Positions 1 to 8,184 of a DNA stretch of 64,000 nt are shown here, piece by piece. The position numbers and the translations under genes are program-made. Under the pieces are notes generated by a model. The model did no database searches, had not been told where the DNA came from, and worked only from the letters and a program-made list of their open reading frames with translations. Source of the stretch: Tianweitania sp. UT-5YL-CI-8 (GTDB lineage: Bacteria > Pseudomonadota > Alphaproteobacteria > Rhizobiales > Rhizobiaceae); contig NZ_JASCRR010000001.1 of NCBI RefSeq assembly GCF_030010215.1, forward strand, positions 310,001 to 374,000. The letters are read 5' to 3'. Position 1 is the first letter of the stretch. Each line of letters begins with the position of its first letter.

Positions 1-235
1 GTTCGAGAACGGTCGTGTACCCGTCAGGCCCAATCAGCCGCGCCACCAATGGTCGCACCGTCTCGGTGAAATTCAGGACGATCCGTCCCGGCGAGGCGGC
101 CAGAACGGAGCCGTCCGCCGGATCGGACGAGATGAGCTGTGCGTGGGCGTTCGCGGCGGAGGCGAGCGCGCAGAAACATGCGGCGGCAAGGAAAACTGCC
201 GCCGCATATCGTGAAATGAGACGCAATGCCCTCAC
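1..235 (-). CDS. CopC-domain copper resistance protein (N-terminal part, cut by window edge)
   Basis: Only the first 78 codons are in the window. They encode a signal peptide followed by a CopC-type start (AHAQLISSDPADGS, then a beta strand ending VLNFTETV). In CopC proteins the first histidine of the mature chain binds Cu(II), and His is present here. The product should be a periplasmic copper chaperone, either free-standing or the N-terminal part of a CopC-CopD (YcnJ-type) fusion; the missing 3' end decides which. The GTG start overlaps the ycnI stop in a GTGA junction, so the two genes look translationally coupled. YcnI-CopC pairing is common in bacterial copper loci. Family assignment is good; the full architecture is unknown. 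Confidence 0.75.
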   Translation of the reverse strand, partial: MRALRLISRYAAAVFLAAACFCALASAANAHAQLISSDPADGSVLAASPGRIVLNFTETVRPLVARLIGPDGYTTVLE

Positions 236-756
236 GCGCCGGGAACGACTTTGACCGAAGGCGCCGGCGACTGCGGTTCGGCGCCGTTTGCGCCCGGCAG
301 TTCGATCCAGCGTTCGATGCCGGTTTCGCATTTCTGAACGATGGGGATGAACAGGTCCTTGCCCGCTGCGGTCGCATCGACCTTGGCGCGGAAGACGAAC
401 TCGTCGTAATGCGCATCCTGTAGCGATCCGCCGCTCCAGGCGATTTCCCGCACCGGGGTGTCGTGGCCTGCATGTGCGGCGGTCGATGCCGGCGTCGCGA
501 CAGCCTCGTGCTCGGCATGGTCTATCGACAGCGTCCAGCCGGGCTTGGGCTGCGGCTTGACGCCTGAGAGTTCGGCGGGAATCTGGATGCGCACCTCGTT
601 GGTGGGCGAGCCGGCGCAGCCATGCGGCACGCGCAGCACGAATTTCTGCGTACCGCCGGCGGTGACCTCTTTTGCTTCGAAGGTGATATGCGCGCTGGCA
701 ATGCTGGGGATCAGGAGCGCAGCACCGAGCAGCGCGCCGTGGAGAATGGCTTTCAT
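232..756 (-). CDS. YcnI-family (DUF1775) copper-binding protein
   Basis: This is a 174-residue secreted protein. The start is the ATG preceded by AAAGGA eight bases upstream; an in-frame start 33 bases earlier lacks a ribosome site. A signal peptide ends SIASA, and the predicted mature chain starts HITFEAKEV. YcnI proteins bind Cu(II) through that N-terminal His, an acidic residue and a conserved Trp (PGWTLS is present). The motifs RVPHGCAGSPTNEVRIQIP and HYDEFVFRAKV are typical of the family. It sits directly upstream of the CopC-type gene and 29 bp downstream of the sulfonate-type ABC ATPase, so read-through from that operon is possible. The role in copper handling is inferred from the family. 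Confidence 0.85.
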   Translation of the reverse strand: MKAILHGALLGAALLIPSIASAHITFEAKEVTAGGTQKFVLRVPHGCAGSPTNEVRIQIPAELSGVKPQPKPGWTLSIDHAEHEAVATPASTAAHAGHDTPVREIAWSGGSLQDAHYDEFVFRAKVDATAAGKDLFIPIVQKCETGIERWIELPGANGAEPQSPAPSVKVVPGA

Positions 757-785
757 GAGATTGTCCTTTGACGGGGTCGGCGTCG

Positions 786-1583
786 TCACCAGGTTTCGGC
801 GAGACCGAGATGGCCAAGCGCTTCGCGGCGCAGTTCGGCCAATCGAGGGTCGCCGCGGTGACGCGGATAGGGAAGATCGACGGCGATGTCGGCAACGATG
901 CGTGCCGGCCGCGGCCCGAAGATAAGGACGCGCTGGGTCAGGAACAGCGCCTCCTCGACATCGTGCGTGACCAGCAGCGCGGTGAGGCCGGCATCCTGCC
1001 AGATTTTGACGATTTCGGTCTGCATGGTCAGCCGGGTCAGCGAGTCCAATTTGCCCAGAGGCTCGTCGAGCAGCAGCAGGCGCGGTTCGTTGACCAGCGC
1101 ACGGGCCAAGGCAACACGCTGCGCCATGCCGCCGGACAGTTGATGCGGATAGGCTTTTTCAAAGCCCGTAAGACCGACCAGTTCGACGGCGTTGTCGACG
1201 CGCGCTTTGGACGACTTGAGGATGCCCTGCGCCTCCAGACCGAGTGCGACATTGTCCCAGACGGTTCGCCAGGGAAACAGCGTCGGGTCCTGGAACACCA
1301 GGATGCGGGACGGATCGGGTTCTCCGACCTCCTCGCCATCGACCTTGAGCGAACCTTCGGTCGGATGGTCGAGCCCGGCGAGCAGCCGCAGCAGCGTGGA
1401 TTTGCCGCAACCAGATGGGCCAAGCAGCGCGACGAAGGAGCCGGGTTCCACCGAGAAGCTGACATTGTCGAGCACCGGCAGTGGCGCACCCTTTAGTTCG
1501 AAGCGGTGCGAGACGTTTTCGATATCGATCTTCTGTCCGGCCGCGGCAAAATCCGCGGCCTGTGTGCGAGCGAGCGCTACCAT
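786..1583 (-). CDS. ABC transporter ATPase, nitrate/sulfonate/taurine type (SsuB/TauB-like)
   Basis: The 265-residue protein has Walker A GPSGCGKST at residues 55-63, signature LSGGMAQRVALARAL, Walker B LLLLDEP and the switch histidine in LLVTHDVEEA. It energises the membrane permease encoded just upstream. The ATG is used because it lies 7 bases inside the end of the permease gene, a normal coupled junction. A longer reading would run 45 codons back into the permease. With the permease and binding protein it forms the importer of an operon whose enzymes are an SsuD-like monooxygenase and an FMN reductase. The cargo is therefore probably an organosulfur compound, by inference from context. 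Confidence 0.9.
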   Translation of the reverse strand: MVALARTQAADFAAAGQKIDIENVSHRFELKGAPLPVLDNVSFSVEPGSFVALLGPSGCGKSTLLRLLAGLDHPTEGSLKVDGEEVGEPDPSRILVFQDPTLFPWRTVWDNVALGLEAQGILKSSKARVDNAVELVGLTGFEKAYPHQLSGGMAQRVALARALVNEPRLLLLDEPLGKLDSLTRLTMQTEIVKIWQDAGLTALLVTHDVEEALFLTQRVLIFGPRPARIVADIAVDLPYPRHRGDPRLAELRREALGHLGLAETW

Positions 1584-2593
1584 CTGACGAGACCCTTCTG
1601 CCAGGACAGGCTCCAGTCGCGGACCCTGAAGAGAATAGTGATGAGCGTGGAGCACATCAGCGCCATGACGAGCAGCGCGGCATACATGTTGGCATAGGCC
1701 GCCCAGCCCTGCGCCCATTGCAGGTACCAGCCGAGGCCGGCTTTGACGCCGAGCATTTCAGCGACGACCAGCACCGCAAAGGAGGTGCCGAGACCCATGA
1801 ACAGGCCGACGAAAACATGGGGAAGAGCTGCGGGAATCGCCACCTTGAGGATGAGGAAAGCAGGCTTCGCCCCCAGCGTGCGGGCGATGTCGTAATAGTC
1901 GCGGTTGACGCTGGCGATGCCCGACCAGGTCAGGATCGTCACCGGGAAGGCCGTTGCGAGTGCGATGAGGAAAACCGAAGCCGAACCGCTGGTGGGGAAG
2001 ATGAAGAAGGCCAGCGGCAGCCAGGCGGTTGCCGGCAGCGGGCCGACAAGCCTGAGAACCGGGTGCACCCAATAGCTCGCGGCCTGCGACCAGCCGATGG
2101 TCACGCCGGTGAGGAAACCGGCCAGCGCACCGAAGAAATAGCCCTTGGCCAGAAGCAGAACCGAATAGCCGACGCTGGTGCCGAGGCGGCCATAATCGTC
2201 GAGGAAGACTTCGAGGATGCTCTGTGGCGAGGAGAAGAACGGCACCGGCAGCAGACCGGTCTTGGCGGTCACCACCTCCCAAGCGGCAAGCAGGGCTGCG
2301 GCCACCAAGGACCAAGGCCCATAGTAGCGCACCGTTTCTGCAACGGTGCCGAACAGCTTTCCCGTGACCGCCACACCAGCGAACACAAAGGCGACGACGA
2401 GCGAGATGATCGCCAGTTCGCGGCCATAGGGCTGCGGGATGATTTCGGGCCAAAGCTCGATGAGGGCCGCGACCCCCAACCAGGCGGCAGCTGCGACGAA
2501 GCCCAGCAACCAGAACGGGCGCTCGGCCCTGGGCTGCGCGTCGGTTCGCGCAGCGATTGACGTGTCCGAATAGGTCGTATCGATCGTGGTCAT
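1577..2593 (-). CDS. ABC transporter permease, nitrate/sulfonate/taurine type
   Basis: This 338-residue inner-membrane protein is of the SsuC/TauC class. It starts with an ATG preceded by AGGGAAAG. Two membrane segments lie in an N-terminal extension (FWLLGFVAAAAWLGVAALIE and IISLVVAFVFAGVAV). A BPD_transp_1 core follows, carrying the EAA-type loop YYDIARTLGAKPAFLILKVA that docks the ATPase. Most SsuC proteins are about 260 residues, so the extra N-terminal helices make this a longer variant. Its stop overlaps the ATPase start by 7 bases, and the binding-protein gene lies 10 bases upstream. The role as importer channel is clear; the substrate is inferred only from neighbouring sulfur-release enzymes. 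Confidence 0.9.
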   Translation of the reverse strand: MTTIDTTYSDTSIAARTDAQPRAERPFWLLGFVAAAAWLGVAALIELWPEIIPQPYGRELAIISLVVAFVFAGVAVTGKLFGTVAETVRYYGPWSLVAAALLAAWEVVTAKTGLLPVPFFSSPQSILEVFLDDYGRLGTSVGYSVLLLAKGYFFGALAGFLTGVTIGWSQAASYWVHPVLRLVGPLPATAWLPLAFFIFPTSGSASVFLIALATAFPVTILTWSGIASVNRDYYDIARTLGAKPAFLILKVAIPAALPHVFVGLFMGLGTSFAVLVVAEMLGVKAGLGWYLQWAQGWAAYANMYAALLVMALMCSTLITILFRVRDWSLSWQKGLVRW

Positions 2594-2603
2594 CAATCTT
2601 TCC

Positions 2604-3650
2604 CTATGCCGATAGAACATCCGCAAACACCTTGTCTGCGAAGGCTTGCGGGTCGGTGGACTGTTTGAACACCTGCACGTCGCGCAGTTCCTGCGCATAG
2701 AGGCGGATTTCCTCGCGCAAATTGGCGCCGGTCGGGTTGTGGCCGTGCGTCTGGTCCTTCAGCACCCCGACCAGCTGTTCGATGGTCTTGTCCTTCGGCG
2801 CGTTGGGCAGGAAGGCTTTCGCGGCCAGTTCCGGCTTGGCGACGGTCAGGTCCTGCGCTTCGAGCAGCGCGCGGGTGAGCGCGGATGCGGTCGGCGCGTC
2901 GTCACGAACCAGGCTGCCGCTGAGGCCGACGATGCAGCAGACGCGGTTTTCGAAACCATGGTCGAGATTGGACGCGATCTGGATGTATTTCGGGTCCTGC
3001 AGCCAGAAATAGGCCTTGGGATCGCCGTCGGCGATAGCGTGGATTTCGCCCTTGTCGGCGGCAAGCTGGAGCAGTTCGCCGGGATACTGGCGCCATTCGA
3101 CATCGGCGATGGGGTCAAGACCTTCCTTTTGCAGAAGGATGGAGAAGAAATTCTTGCCGGGGCTGGCGAGATCGGACACGCCAATCGTCTTGCCCTTGAG
3201 CTGGCCAAGTTCGGTGATCCCGGCAGATTTCAGCGCGACAAGCCGCGAGCAGCCGCCATGCGTGCCGGCGGTGATCTTGACGTCGAAACCCTGTTCGAGC
3301 GCCTTCAACCAACGCAGCGCCATGCCGACGCCACCATCGGCCTTGCCGGTTGCGATGGCTTCGAGCAACGCTTCGGTGGAAGCGCCAAAATTCACCAGTT
3401 CGACGTCGAGACCGTATTTGCGGAAGATGCCTTCGTCGATGGCGACGAAAACCGGCGCCAGGCAGATCGCGCTGGCATTGGTGGCGAATTTCACCTTTCT
3501 CAGTTCGGCTGCGGGAACTGCCGTTTGCTGCGCCCAAAGGCTCTGGACGGACAGGGCGCCGAGCGACGCGGCAAGGCCGAGCGCGCCGGCTGTCTTGAGG
3601 AAGGAACGGCGGTCGAAACCGTTTGTCGACGGGATGCGAAGGCGGGTCAT
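2604..3650 (-). CDS. ABC transporter substrate-binding protein (NMT1/SsuA-like) with Tat signal
   Basis: The 348-residue periplasmic protein carries a twin-arginine signal (FDRRSFLKTAGAL, residues 12-24). It is therefore probably exported folded by Tat. The mature part has the NMT1/SsuA hallmarks: KVKFATNASAICLAPVFVA, a NFGASTEALLEAI lobe and KGKTIGVSDL. It should bind the imported substrate and deliver it to the permease. An ATG in front of MTRLRIPST is chosen; the 42 codons before it would overlap the monooxygenase tail and lack export features. The gene lies 43 bp after the SsuD-like gene in the same operon. Similar proteins bind sulfonates, taurine or nitrate, so the exact ligand is not determined. 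Confidence 0.87.
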   Translation of the reverse strand: MTRLRIPSTNGFDRRSFLKTAGALGLAASLGALSVQSLWAQQTAVPAAELRKVKFATNASAICLAPVFVAIDEGIFRKYGLDVELVNFGASTEALLEAIATGKADGGVGMALRWLKALEQGFDVKITAGTHGGCSRLVALKSAGITELGQLKGKTIGVSDLASPGKNFFSILLQKEGLDPIADVEWRQYPGELLQLAADKGEIHAIADGDPKAYFWLQDPKYIQIASNLDHGFENRVCCIVGLSGSLVRDDAPTASALTRALLEAQDLTVAKPELAAKAFLPNAPKDKTIEQLVGVLKDQTHGHNPTGANLREEIRLYAQELRDVQVFKQSTDPQAFADKVFADVLSA

Positions 3651-3693
3651 CGGGGTCTCTCCTGAGATCGGATTGTGTCGGCGACTGAGAATG

Positions 3694-4818
3694 CTATTCC
3701 GCAGCCTGCGCCTGCTGGCGCTCGGCGTCGCGGGCTGCCACCAGTGCCCGCACCCTTGGGATGAGGTCGCGGCCATAGTGGAATGCGTCTTCCAGGGGGT
3801 CGAAACCGCGGATCAGGAAGGTCGAAACCCCCAGATCGTAGTAATCGAGCATGGCTTCGGCGACCTGATCGGGCGTGCCGACCAGCGAGGTGGAGTTGCC
3901 TGCAGCACCGGTGAGCGCCGCGATCTCGGTCCACAGCCGCTTGTCGAGGCGCTTGCCTTGGGCTGCCGCGGCGAGTAAGCGGCGCGAGCCTTCGTTCGGT
4001 GGCGCGGCCGGGTTCTGCAGCGTCCGCACATTGTTCTGACGGTCGGACGGGCCGCCGGCCCGCAGCGCCTTTGCCTGTTCGAGGATGCGGTCGGCCTTGG
4101 CCCAGGCCTGCTCTTCCGTCTCGGCGAGGATGGGCCGAAGCGACAGCGAAAAGCGCGGAGAACGGGCGTAAGGGGCAGCAGCTTCGCGCACCCGCTTGAT
4201 GGTTTCGGCAACCTGGGCGTAGGTTTCGCCCCACAGCGCGTAGATGTCGGCATGCTTGCCGGCCACCGCGAAGGCCGCATCCGAGGAACCCCCGAAATAG
4301 ATCGGCACACCGTCCGGCCCCTGCGGGCGCACGTCGGAGACAGCACCTTTGACCGTGTAATAGCGGCCGGCATAGTCGAACGGCTTTTCGCTGGTCCATT
4401 CCTGCCTGACGATATCGAGATATTCGCTGGTGCGGGCGTAGCGCTCGTCCTTGGTCAGGTTGTCGCCGTCCTGCGCCAGCTCCTGGTCGTTGCCGCCGGT
4501 GATGATGTGGACCGACACACGTCCGTCAGTGAGGTGATCGAGCGTTGCGAACTGACGCGCTGCAAGCGTCGGTGCGGTGAAGCCAGGCCGATGGGCGATC
4601 ATCAGCTTCAGCTTGCGGGTGATGCTGGCGACATGCTGACCGACCAGAATGCTCTCAGGCGAATTGGCGTGGAACGCCAAAAGCACGCGATCGAAACCGC
4701 CATTCTCGTGGATTGCCGCCGATGCGGCGATGAAATCGCGGTCGATAGGCGGACCCGAGCGCGCGATGGTCTCGGATGCGTTGTAATTGCCGATAAAGCC
4801 TATGAATTCGACGGACAT
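3694..4818 (-). CDS. ssuD: FMNH2-dependent monooxygenase, SsuD (alkanesulfonate) family
   Basis: This 374-residue protein belongs to the luciferase-like monooxygenase family, close in length to E. coli SsuD (381). Family landmarks are TAPTLAARQFATLDHLTDGRVSVHIITGG, YFGGSSDAAFAVAGKHADIYALWGE and the C-terminal GVSTFLIRGFDPLEDAFHYG. SsuD uses reduced FMN and O2 to split a C-S bond, giving an aldehyde and sulfite. The ATG has AGGAG seven bases upstream. It lies between the ABC importer and an acyl-CoA-dehydrogenase-like gene, with an FMN reductase in the same operon to supply FMNH2. Close relatives act on methanesulfonate (MsuD) or sulfones, so the chain length of the substrate is open. Confidence 0.8.
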   Translation of the reverse strand: MSVEFIGFIGNYNASETIARSGPPIDRDFIAASAAIHENGGFDRVLLAFHANSPESILVGQHVASITRKLKLMIAHRPGFTAPTLAARQFATLDHLTDGRVSVHIITGGNDQELAQDGDNLTKDERYARTSEYLDIVRQEWTSEKPFDYAGRYYTVKGAVSDVRPQGPDGVPIYFGGSSDAAFAVAGKHADIYALWGETYAQVAETIKRVREAAAPYARSPRFSLSLRPILAETEEQAWAKADRILEQAKALRAGGPSDRQNNVRTLQNPAAPPNEGSRRLLAAAAQGKRLDKRLWTEIAALTGAAGNSTSLVGTPDQVAEAMLDYYDLGVSTFLIRGFDPLEDAFHYGRDLIPRVRALVAARDAERQQAQAAE

Positions 4819-4836
4819 GATAAATCTCCTTGGTGT

Positions 4837-6006
4837 TCAAAGTCCAAGTGCGAGACGGCCAGCGCCGGTTCGCACAGTGTCTTCCTGGGGTGAATGGATG
4901 CGGCCGCACAGCACGTCGCGGTAATGCCGCTCGAGCGGATTGTTACGCGATACGCCGTGATTGCCGGTCAGCTTGAGCGCCTTTTCGACCGCCGAAATGG
5001 CGTTTTCGGTGGCGATGACCTTGATGAGGCTCGCCTCCGACGGGCCTACCGGCAGGCCCTCGTCAGCGTCACGCGCGGCACTCGCGATCAGCCGGCGGTT
5101 GATGGTCAGAAGCTCCTCGATCTCGCCGACCGCCTGCTGGATTCGGGGCACCGTCGACAGCGGCGCGCCAAGGTTGGTCGGCACCCGGTTCTGCAGGAAG
5201 GTGATCAACCAATCGCGGGCGGATTCCGCGACGCCGGTATAAAGCGCGCCGATCAGCACGCCGATCCAGGCCACCTGCCCTTCCCCACGCGCGTCCCATT
5301 CCGCCGGCAAACGGATATCGGCGGCATGATCGAAGGGGATCTCGACATTGTCGAGGACAACGTCATGACTGCCGGTGGCGCGCATGCCGAGCGTGTTCCA
5401 GCTGCGCTCCACCTTCAGCCCCGGCGCATTGGCGGGCACCAGGAAAGCACCGACGCGAGGTTCCGCTTCGTCCGTCTTGGCCCAGATGATCGCCCAGGTC
5501 AGCCCCTCGATACCGGTCGAGTAGATCTTGCGGCCGCTGATCGACCAGCCATTCGGAGTGCGCCGCGCGACCGTCGCCGGTAGACCGCCGCGAACAGGCG
5601 TGCCCAGTTCGGGTTCCACCCGCAGGGCATTGACCAAGGCGCCTTTCTCCAGCGCATCGACCACAATGCGGCCGACCAGGTGCTGCGGCCAACGGCCCTT
5701 CGGCAGCGTAGCGAGGTTGAGATATTGCATGATGAGGATCAGGGCGGTGGACGGCTCGCCGCCCGCGATATGGCGGATGACTTCCGACACCTCGGCCAGA
5801 CCCGATCCCATTCCGCCGAGTTCGGCAGGCGCGCTTAAGGCCAGCAGACCGGCCTCGTGCAACGCCCTAAAGTTCTTCCGCGGAAAATTTCCGGAACGGT
5901 CGTAATCTTCTGCCGACAGCTTGAAATCATCGGCGAGCCGCGCGGCCACTGCCGCGAAGTCACGCAGTCGGAAATCGGCCTTGAGACGTAACTGGGCGAC
6001 GGTCAT
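4837..6006 (-). CDS. acyl-CoA dehydrogenase-like flavin monooxygenase (SfnC/DszC type)
   Basis: The 389-residue protein has the three-domain acyl-CoA dehydrogenase fold, with WSISGRKIYSTGIEGLTWAIIWAKTDE in the middle domain and LTGNHGVSRNNPLERHYRDV near the end. In sulfur operons such proteins (SfnC, DszC-like) act as FMNH2-dependent monooxygenases rather than as dehydrogenases. The ATG in front of TVAQLRLKADF is used; the reading 8 codons longer starts inside the reductase spacer. It is flanked by ssuD and an FMN reductase with gaps of 18 and 10 bp, and no beta-oxidation gene is near. An oxygenase role in organosulfur use is therefore inferred from context, with ordinary acyl-CoA dehydrogenation as the alternative. 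Confidence 0.75.
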   Translation of the reverse strand: MTVAQLRLKADFRLRDFAAVAARLADDFKLSAEDYDRSGNFPRKNFRALHEAGLLALSAPAELGGMGSGLAEVSEVIRHIAGGEPSTALILIMQYLNLATLPKGRWPQHLVGRIVVDALEKGALVNALRVEPELGTPVRGGLPATVARRTPNGWSISGRKIYSTGIEGLTWAIIWAKTDEAEPRVGAFLVPANAPGLKVERSWNTLGMRATGSHDVVLDNVEIPFDHAADIRLPAEWDARGEGQVAWIGVLIGALYTGVAESARDWLITFLQNRVPTNLGAPLSTVPRIQQAVGEIEELLTINRRLIASAARDADEGLPVGPSEASLIKVIATENAISAVEKALKLTGNHGVSRNNPLERHYRDVLCGRIHSPQEDTVRTGAGRLALGL

Positions 6007-6016
6007 TGCTGCACCT

Positions 6017-6580
6017 CTATTCCGCTGCAATCGAGACGGGGCTGGAATGGCCGGGCAGGAAGGGCGCCAGTTCCGCCACAGTCTGCGCGACGCGGCTACG
6101 GATGATATCGTTGACGAGACGTCCGTCGGCGAAATCGCGGTCGGACGCGTAGATGGCGCTCGGCAGGGAATGCGCCTGGAAGAAACCGAACAGCGGCCGA
6201 AGCTGATGTTCGACGATCAGCGCATGCCGGTCGCCGCCACCCGTTGCGGTCAGAATAACGGGCTTTCCGGCCAAAGTAATGGGATCGATCAGATCGATCG
6301 CGTGCTTGAACAGGCCTGTGTATGATCCTTTGTAGGTCGGCGTACCGACCACCAGCACATCGGCTTCGGCAATCGCGTCGAAAATCTTTCGCGCGTCCTG
6401 ATCGAGATCCTTGAGGCTTCTGGCATTACCGAAAGACTGGCCGAGGTCGGTGATATCATAGATGGAGCTGTCGACCCCGAAGCGGTCCGCAGCATGGGCT
6501 GCGGCGGTTTCGACCAGCGTCCGCGACCGCGAGGGTCGGCTGAAACTTCCGACAAATCCAACCAATTTTTTCTGTGACAC
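6017..6580 (-). CDS. NAD(P)H-dependent FMN reductase (SsuE/MsuE-like)
   Basis: The 187-residue flavodoxin-fold protein has VGSFSRPSRSRTL binding the FMN phosphate, VVGTPTYKGSYTGLFKHAIDLI and LTATGGGDRHALIVEHQLRPLF. These match the MsuE/SsuE reductases that hand FMNH2 to SsuD-type enzymes. I place the start at a GTG (VSQKKLVGF) ten bases after GGAG; a TTG seven codons upstream is the only longer alternative. It is the first gene of the operon that runs on through the SfnC-like and SsuD-like proteins to the importer. This order matches a two-component monooxygenase system, and the role as reductase partner is a firm inference. Confidence 0.85.
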   Translation of the reverse strand: MSQKKLVGFVGSFSRPSRSRTLVETAAAHAADRFGVDSSIYDITDLGQSFGNARSLKDLDQDARKIFDAIAEADVLVVGTPTYKGSYTGLFKHAIDLIDPITLAGKPVILTATGGGDRHALIVEHQLRPLFGFFQAHSLPSAIYASDRDFADGRLVNDIIRSRVAQTVAELAPFLPGHSSPVSIAAE

Positions 6581-6938
6581 AGGCAACGTTCTCCCTAGCA
6601 ATCACGCTCTTCCGAAGTGAGCGTGAACAGCGCATCAGCTAATTTCTACTATATTTATGGACATTGCAGTTTGAGAGACATCGAAGTCTGTTGGCGCATA
6701 CATGTCAGGAAAATCCTGCCGTTGTTGCGGCAGTTCTTAGAACAAAGGCTCGCGTACCCAATATCTGCGCCGGCTCGGCCGGATAATAGTCCACAATTAT
6801 GAAAATCAACTTGGAATAATGCGCCAAATCCTTTGCGAAAAATGGAATTCGTTTTCTCGCGCCGGGTGAAAGCGGCTCTATCCTTGCGGGCATTGCATCG
6901 CTCGTATGCGTAAACGCCATTCCCGGAGACAACCCGCC
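6581..6938. promoter_or_regulatory. divergent intergenic region between the organosulfur operon and the peroxidase gene
   Basis: These 358 bp contain no convincing gene. The region must hold promoters for both directions. Two inverted repeats are visible. TCACGCTC (6602-6609) pairs with GAGCGTGA (6619-6626) about 22 bp upstream of the FMN reductase start. CTGCCG (6716-6721) pairs with CGGCAG (6728-6733) around a 6-base loop. The first could be an operator for a sulfur-responsive regulator and the second a hairpin; neither assignment has independent support. AT-rich stretches near 6640-6660 and 6790-6830 are possible promoter cores. Confidence 0.4.
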
Positions 6939-7616
6939 ATGACCACCAGCCTGTCGCTGAACCAGACCCTTGCGGAGTTCCAAGCCAAGCGTGCCGAGAC
7001 CATGGCGCCGGACAAGCTCAGGACCAATGTCGAGCAGCGCCGTACCTTGGTCGAGACCGCGAACAGGGATGGTTTCATCAAGGCCGGCGACCCCGTTGCC
7101 CCGTTCGAACTCGAAGAGGTGGACGGCGAGCGGCTGTGGCTTGCCAGTTCGCTTCAAGCGGGACCGGTGGTTCTCATTTTCTTCCGCTTTGCCGGCTGCC
7201 CGGCCTGCAATATCGCCCTGCCCTATTACGACCAGCATCTAGCGCCGGAACTGCGGCGTCTTGGCGCGAGGCTAATCGGCGTCAGCCCGCAAGTTCCCGA
7301 ACGTTTGGTGGAGATTAAGCGCCGCCATAAACTGAGTTTTGAAATCGCCACCGACCGCGACAACAGGCTTGGCCGCCGCTTCGGCATCCTCTATGCGTTC
7401 GACGAAGCCTCGCGAAAACAGTCGCTGGAAAGTGGCGCGCAGATCGGCGATGTGACGGGAACCGGAACGTGGGAATTGCCCATGCCGGCGGCGGTGGTGA
7501 TCGACCGGACGGCCACGGTGCGTTTCGCCGATGCCAGCCCTGATTGGCTTGTGCGCACGGAGCCGGACGCTATCATCAAGGCGGTTCGCGGAACCGTTCG
7601 GCAGGCGGCCGCCTAA
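6939..7616 (+). CDS. AhpC/TSA-family peroxiredoxin-like protein
   Basis: The 225-residue thioredoxin-fold protein carries the redox motif FRFAGCPACN with Cys87 and Cys90 spaced as CXXC. The VLIFFRF strand before it and GVSPQVPERLVEIKRRHKLSFEIATD after it follow the AhpC/TSA pattern. Such proteins reduce peroxides or act as thiol oxidoreductases in the cytoplasm. The ATG follows GGAGACAACCCGCC; twelve extra codons upstream are not needed. The first 50 residues form a charged helical extension (LAEFQAKRAETMAPDKLR) seen in a subgroup of these proteins. A cupin gene follows after 22 bp and is probably co-transcribed. The physiological reductant and substrate are not evident. Confidence 0.8.
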   Translation: MTTSLSLNQTLAEFQAKRAETMAPDKLRTNVEQRRTLVETANRDGFIKAGDPVAPFELEEVDGERLWLASSLQAGPVVLIFFRFAGCPACNIALPYYDQHLAPELRRLGARLIGVSPQVPERLVEIKRRHKLSFEIATDRDNRLGRRFGILYAFDEASRKQSLESGAQIGDVTGTGTWELPMPAAVVIDRTATVRFADASPDWLVRTEPDAIIKAVRGTVRQAAA

Positions 7617-7638
7617 AGATTGAAAGAGAAGGTACATC

Positions 7639-8136
7639 GTGTCTCACGAGCATGACGAACATCACCACCACGATCACGAGCATTCCGACGACTACTGGCG
7701 TGAGCATGGCGTCAAGGTGATCCCTTCGGGTTCGCTCGATCCCAACACCGCCCAGACGCCGGGAATGAACCGTGCAAGCGCCATCAGCAAGGCGCGCGCC
7801 GGCGCGGAAAAGATCTGGGCAGGCACAGTCACCATCCACGCCAACGCCAAGACCGGCGCGCACCACCATGGCGACCTCGAAAGCATCATCTATGTGGTGA
7901 AAGGCAAGGCCCGCATGCGCTGGGGCGACAAGCTGCAATATGTCGCCGAAGCCGGCCCGGGCGACTTCATTTTCGTGCCGCCCTTCGTGCCGCACCAGGA
8001 AATCAACGCCAGCCGCGACGAAACGCTGGAATGCGTGCTCGTTAGGTCAGGCCAGGAGCCGGTCGTGGTCAATCTCGACATCGAGCCGGTCGAGGCGCCC
8101 GAAGAAGTGTTGTGGAAAGACCCGATCCACCGCTGA
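7639..8136 (+). CDS. cupin-domain protein with His-rich N-terminus
   Basis: The 165-residue protein starts with GTG after AGAAGG. Nine of its first 16 residues are histidine (MSHEHDEHHHHDHEHS), which suggests metal binding. A single cupin barrel follows, with GAHHHGDLESIIYVVKGKA as motif 1 and PGDFIFVPPFVPHQEIN as motif 2; both hold the usual metal-ligand histidines. Single-domain cupins of this sort include dioxygenases, isomerases and sensors, so no reaction is assigned. It probably shares a transcript with the peroxiredoxin-like gene, and a strong hairpin follows its stop. A link to metal or redox stress is only an inference from the His tail and the neighbour. Confidence 0.75.
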   Translation: MSHEHDEHHHHDHEHSDDYWREHGVKVIPSGSLDPNTAQTPGMNRASAISKARAGAEKIWAGTVTIHANAKTGAHHHGDLESIIYVVKGKARMRWGDKLQYVAEAGPGDFIFVPPFVPHQEINASRDETLECVLVRSGQEPVVVNLDIEPVEAPEEVLWKDPIHR

Positions 8137-8149
8137 AATTGTTCAGGCT

Positions 8150-8178
8150 ATGGATGGGCGACGTCCTCGCCCTTCCAT
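8150..8178. terminator. bidirectional hairpin terminator between convergent genes
   Basis: The left arm ATGGATGGGCGA (8150-8161) pairs with TCGCCCTTCCAT (8167-8178) around a 5-base loop, with one mismatch. A-rich sequence precedes it and a short T run follows. It lies exactly between the convergent cupin and amidohydrolase stops, which suits a terminator shared by both transcripts. Confidence 0.65.
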
Positions 8179-8184
8179 TTCACC

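Noticed and set aside
6716-6733. Rho-independent terminator in the divergent region upstream of the FMN reductase
   Set aside because: The stem is only 6 bp and no gene ends near it, so a terminator role has no support.
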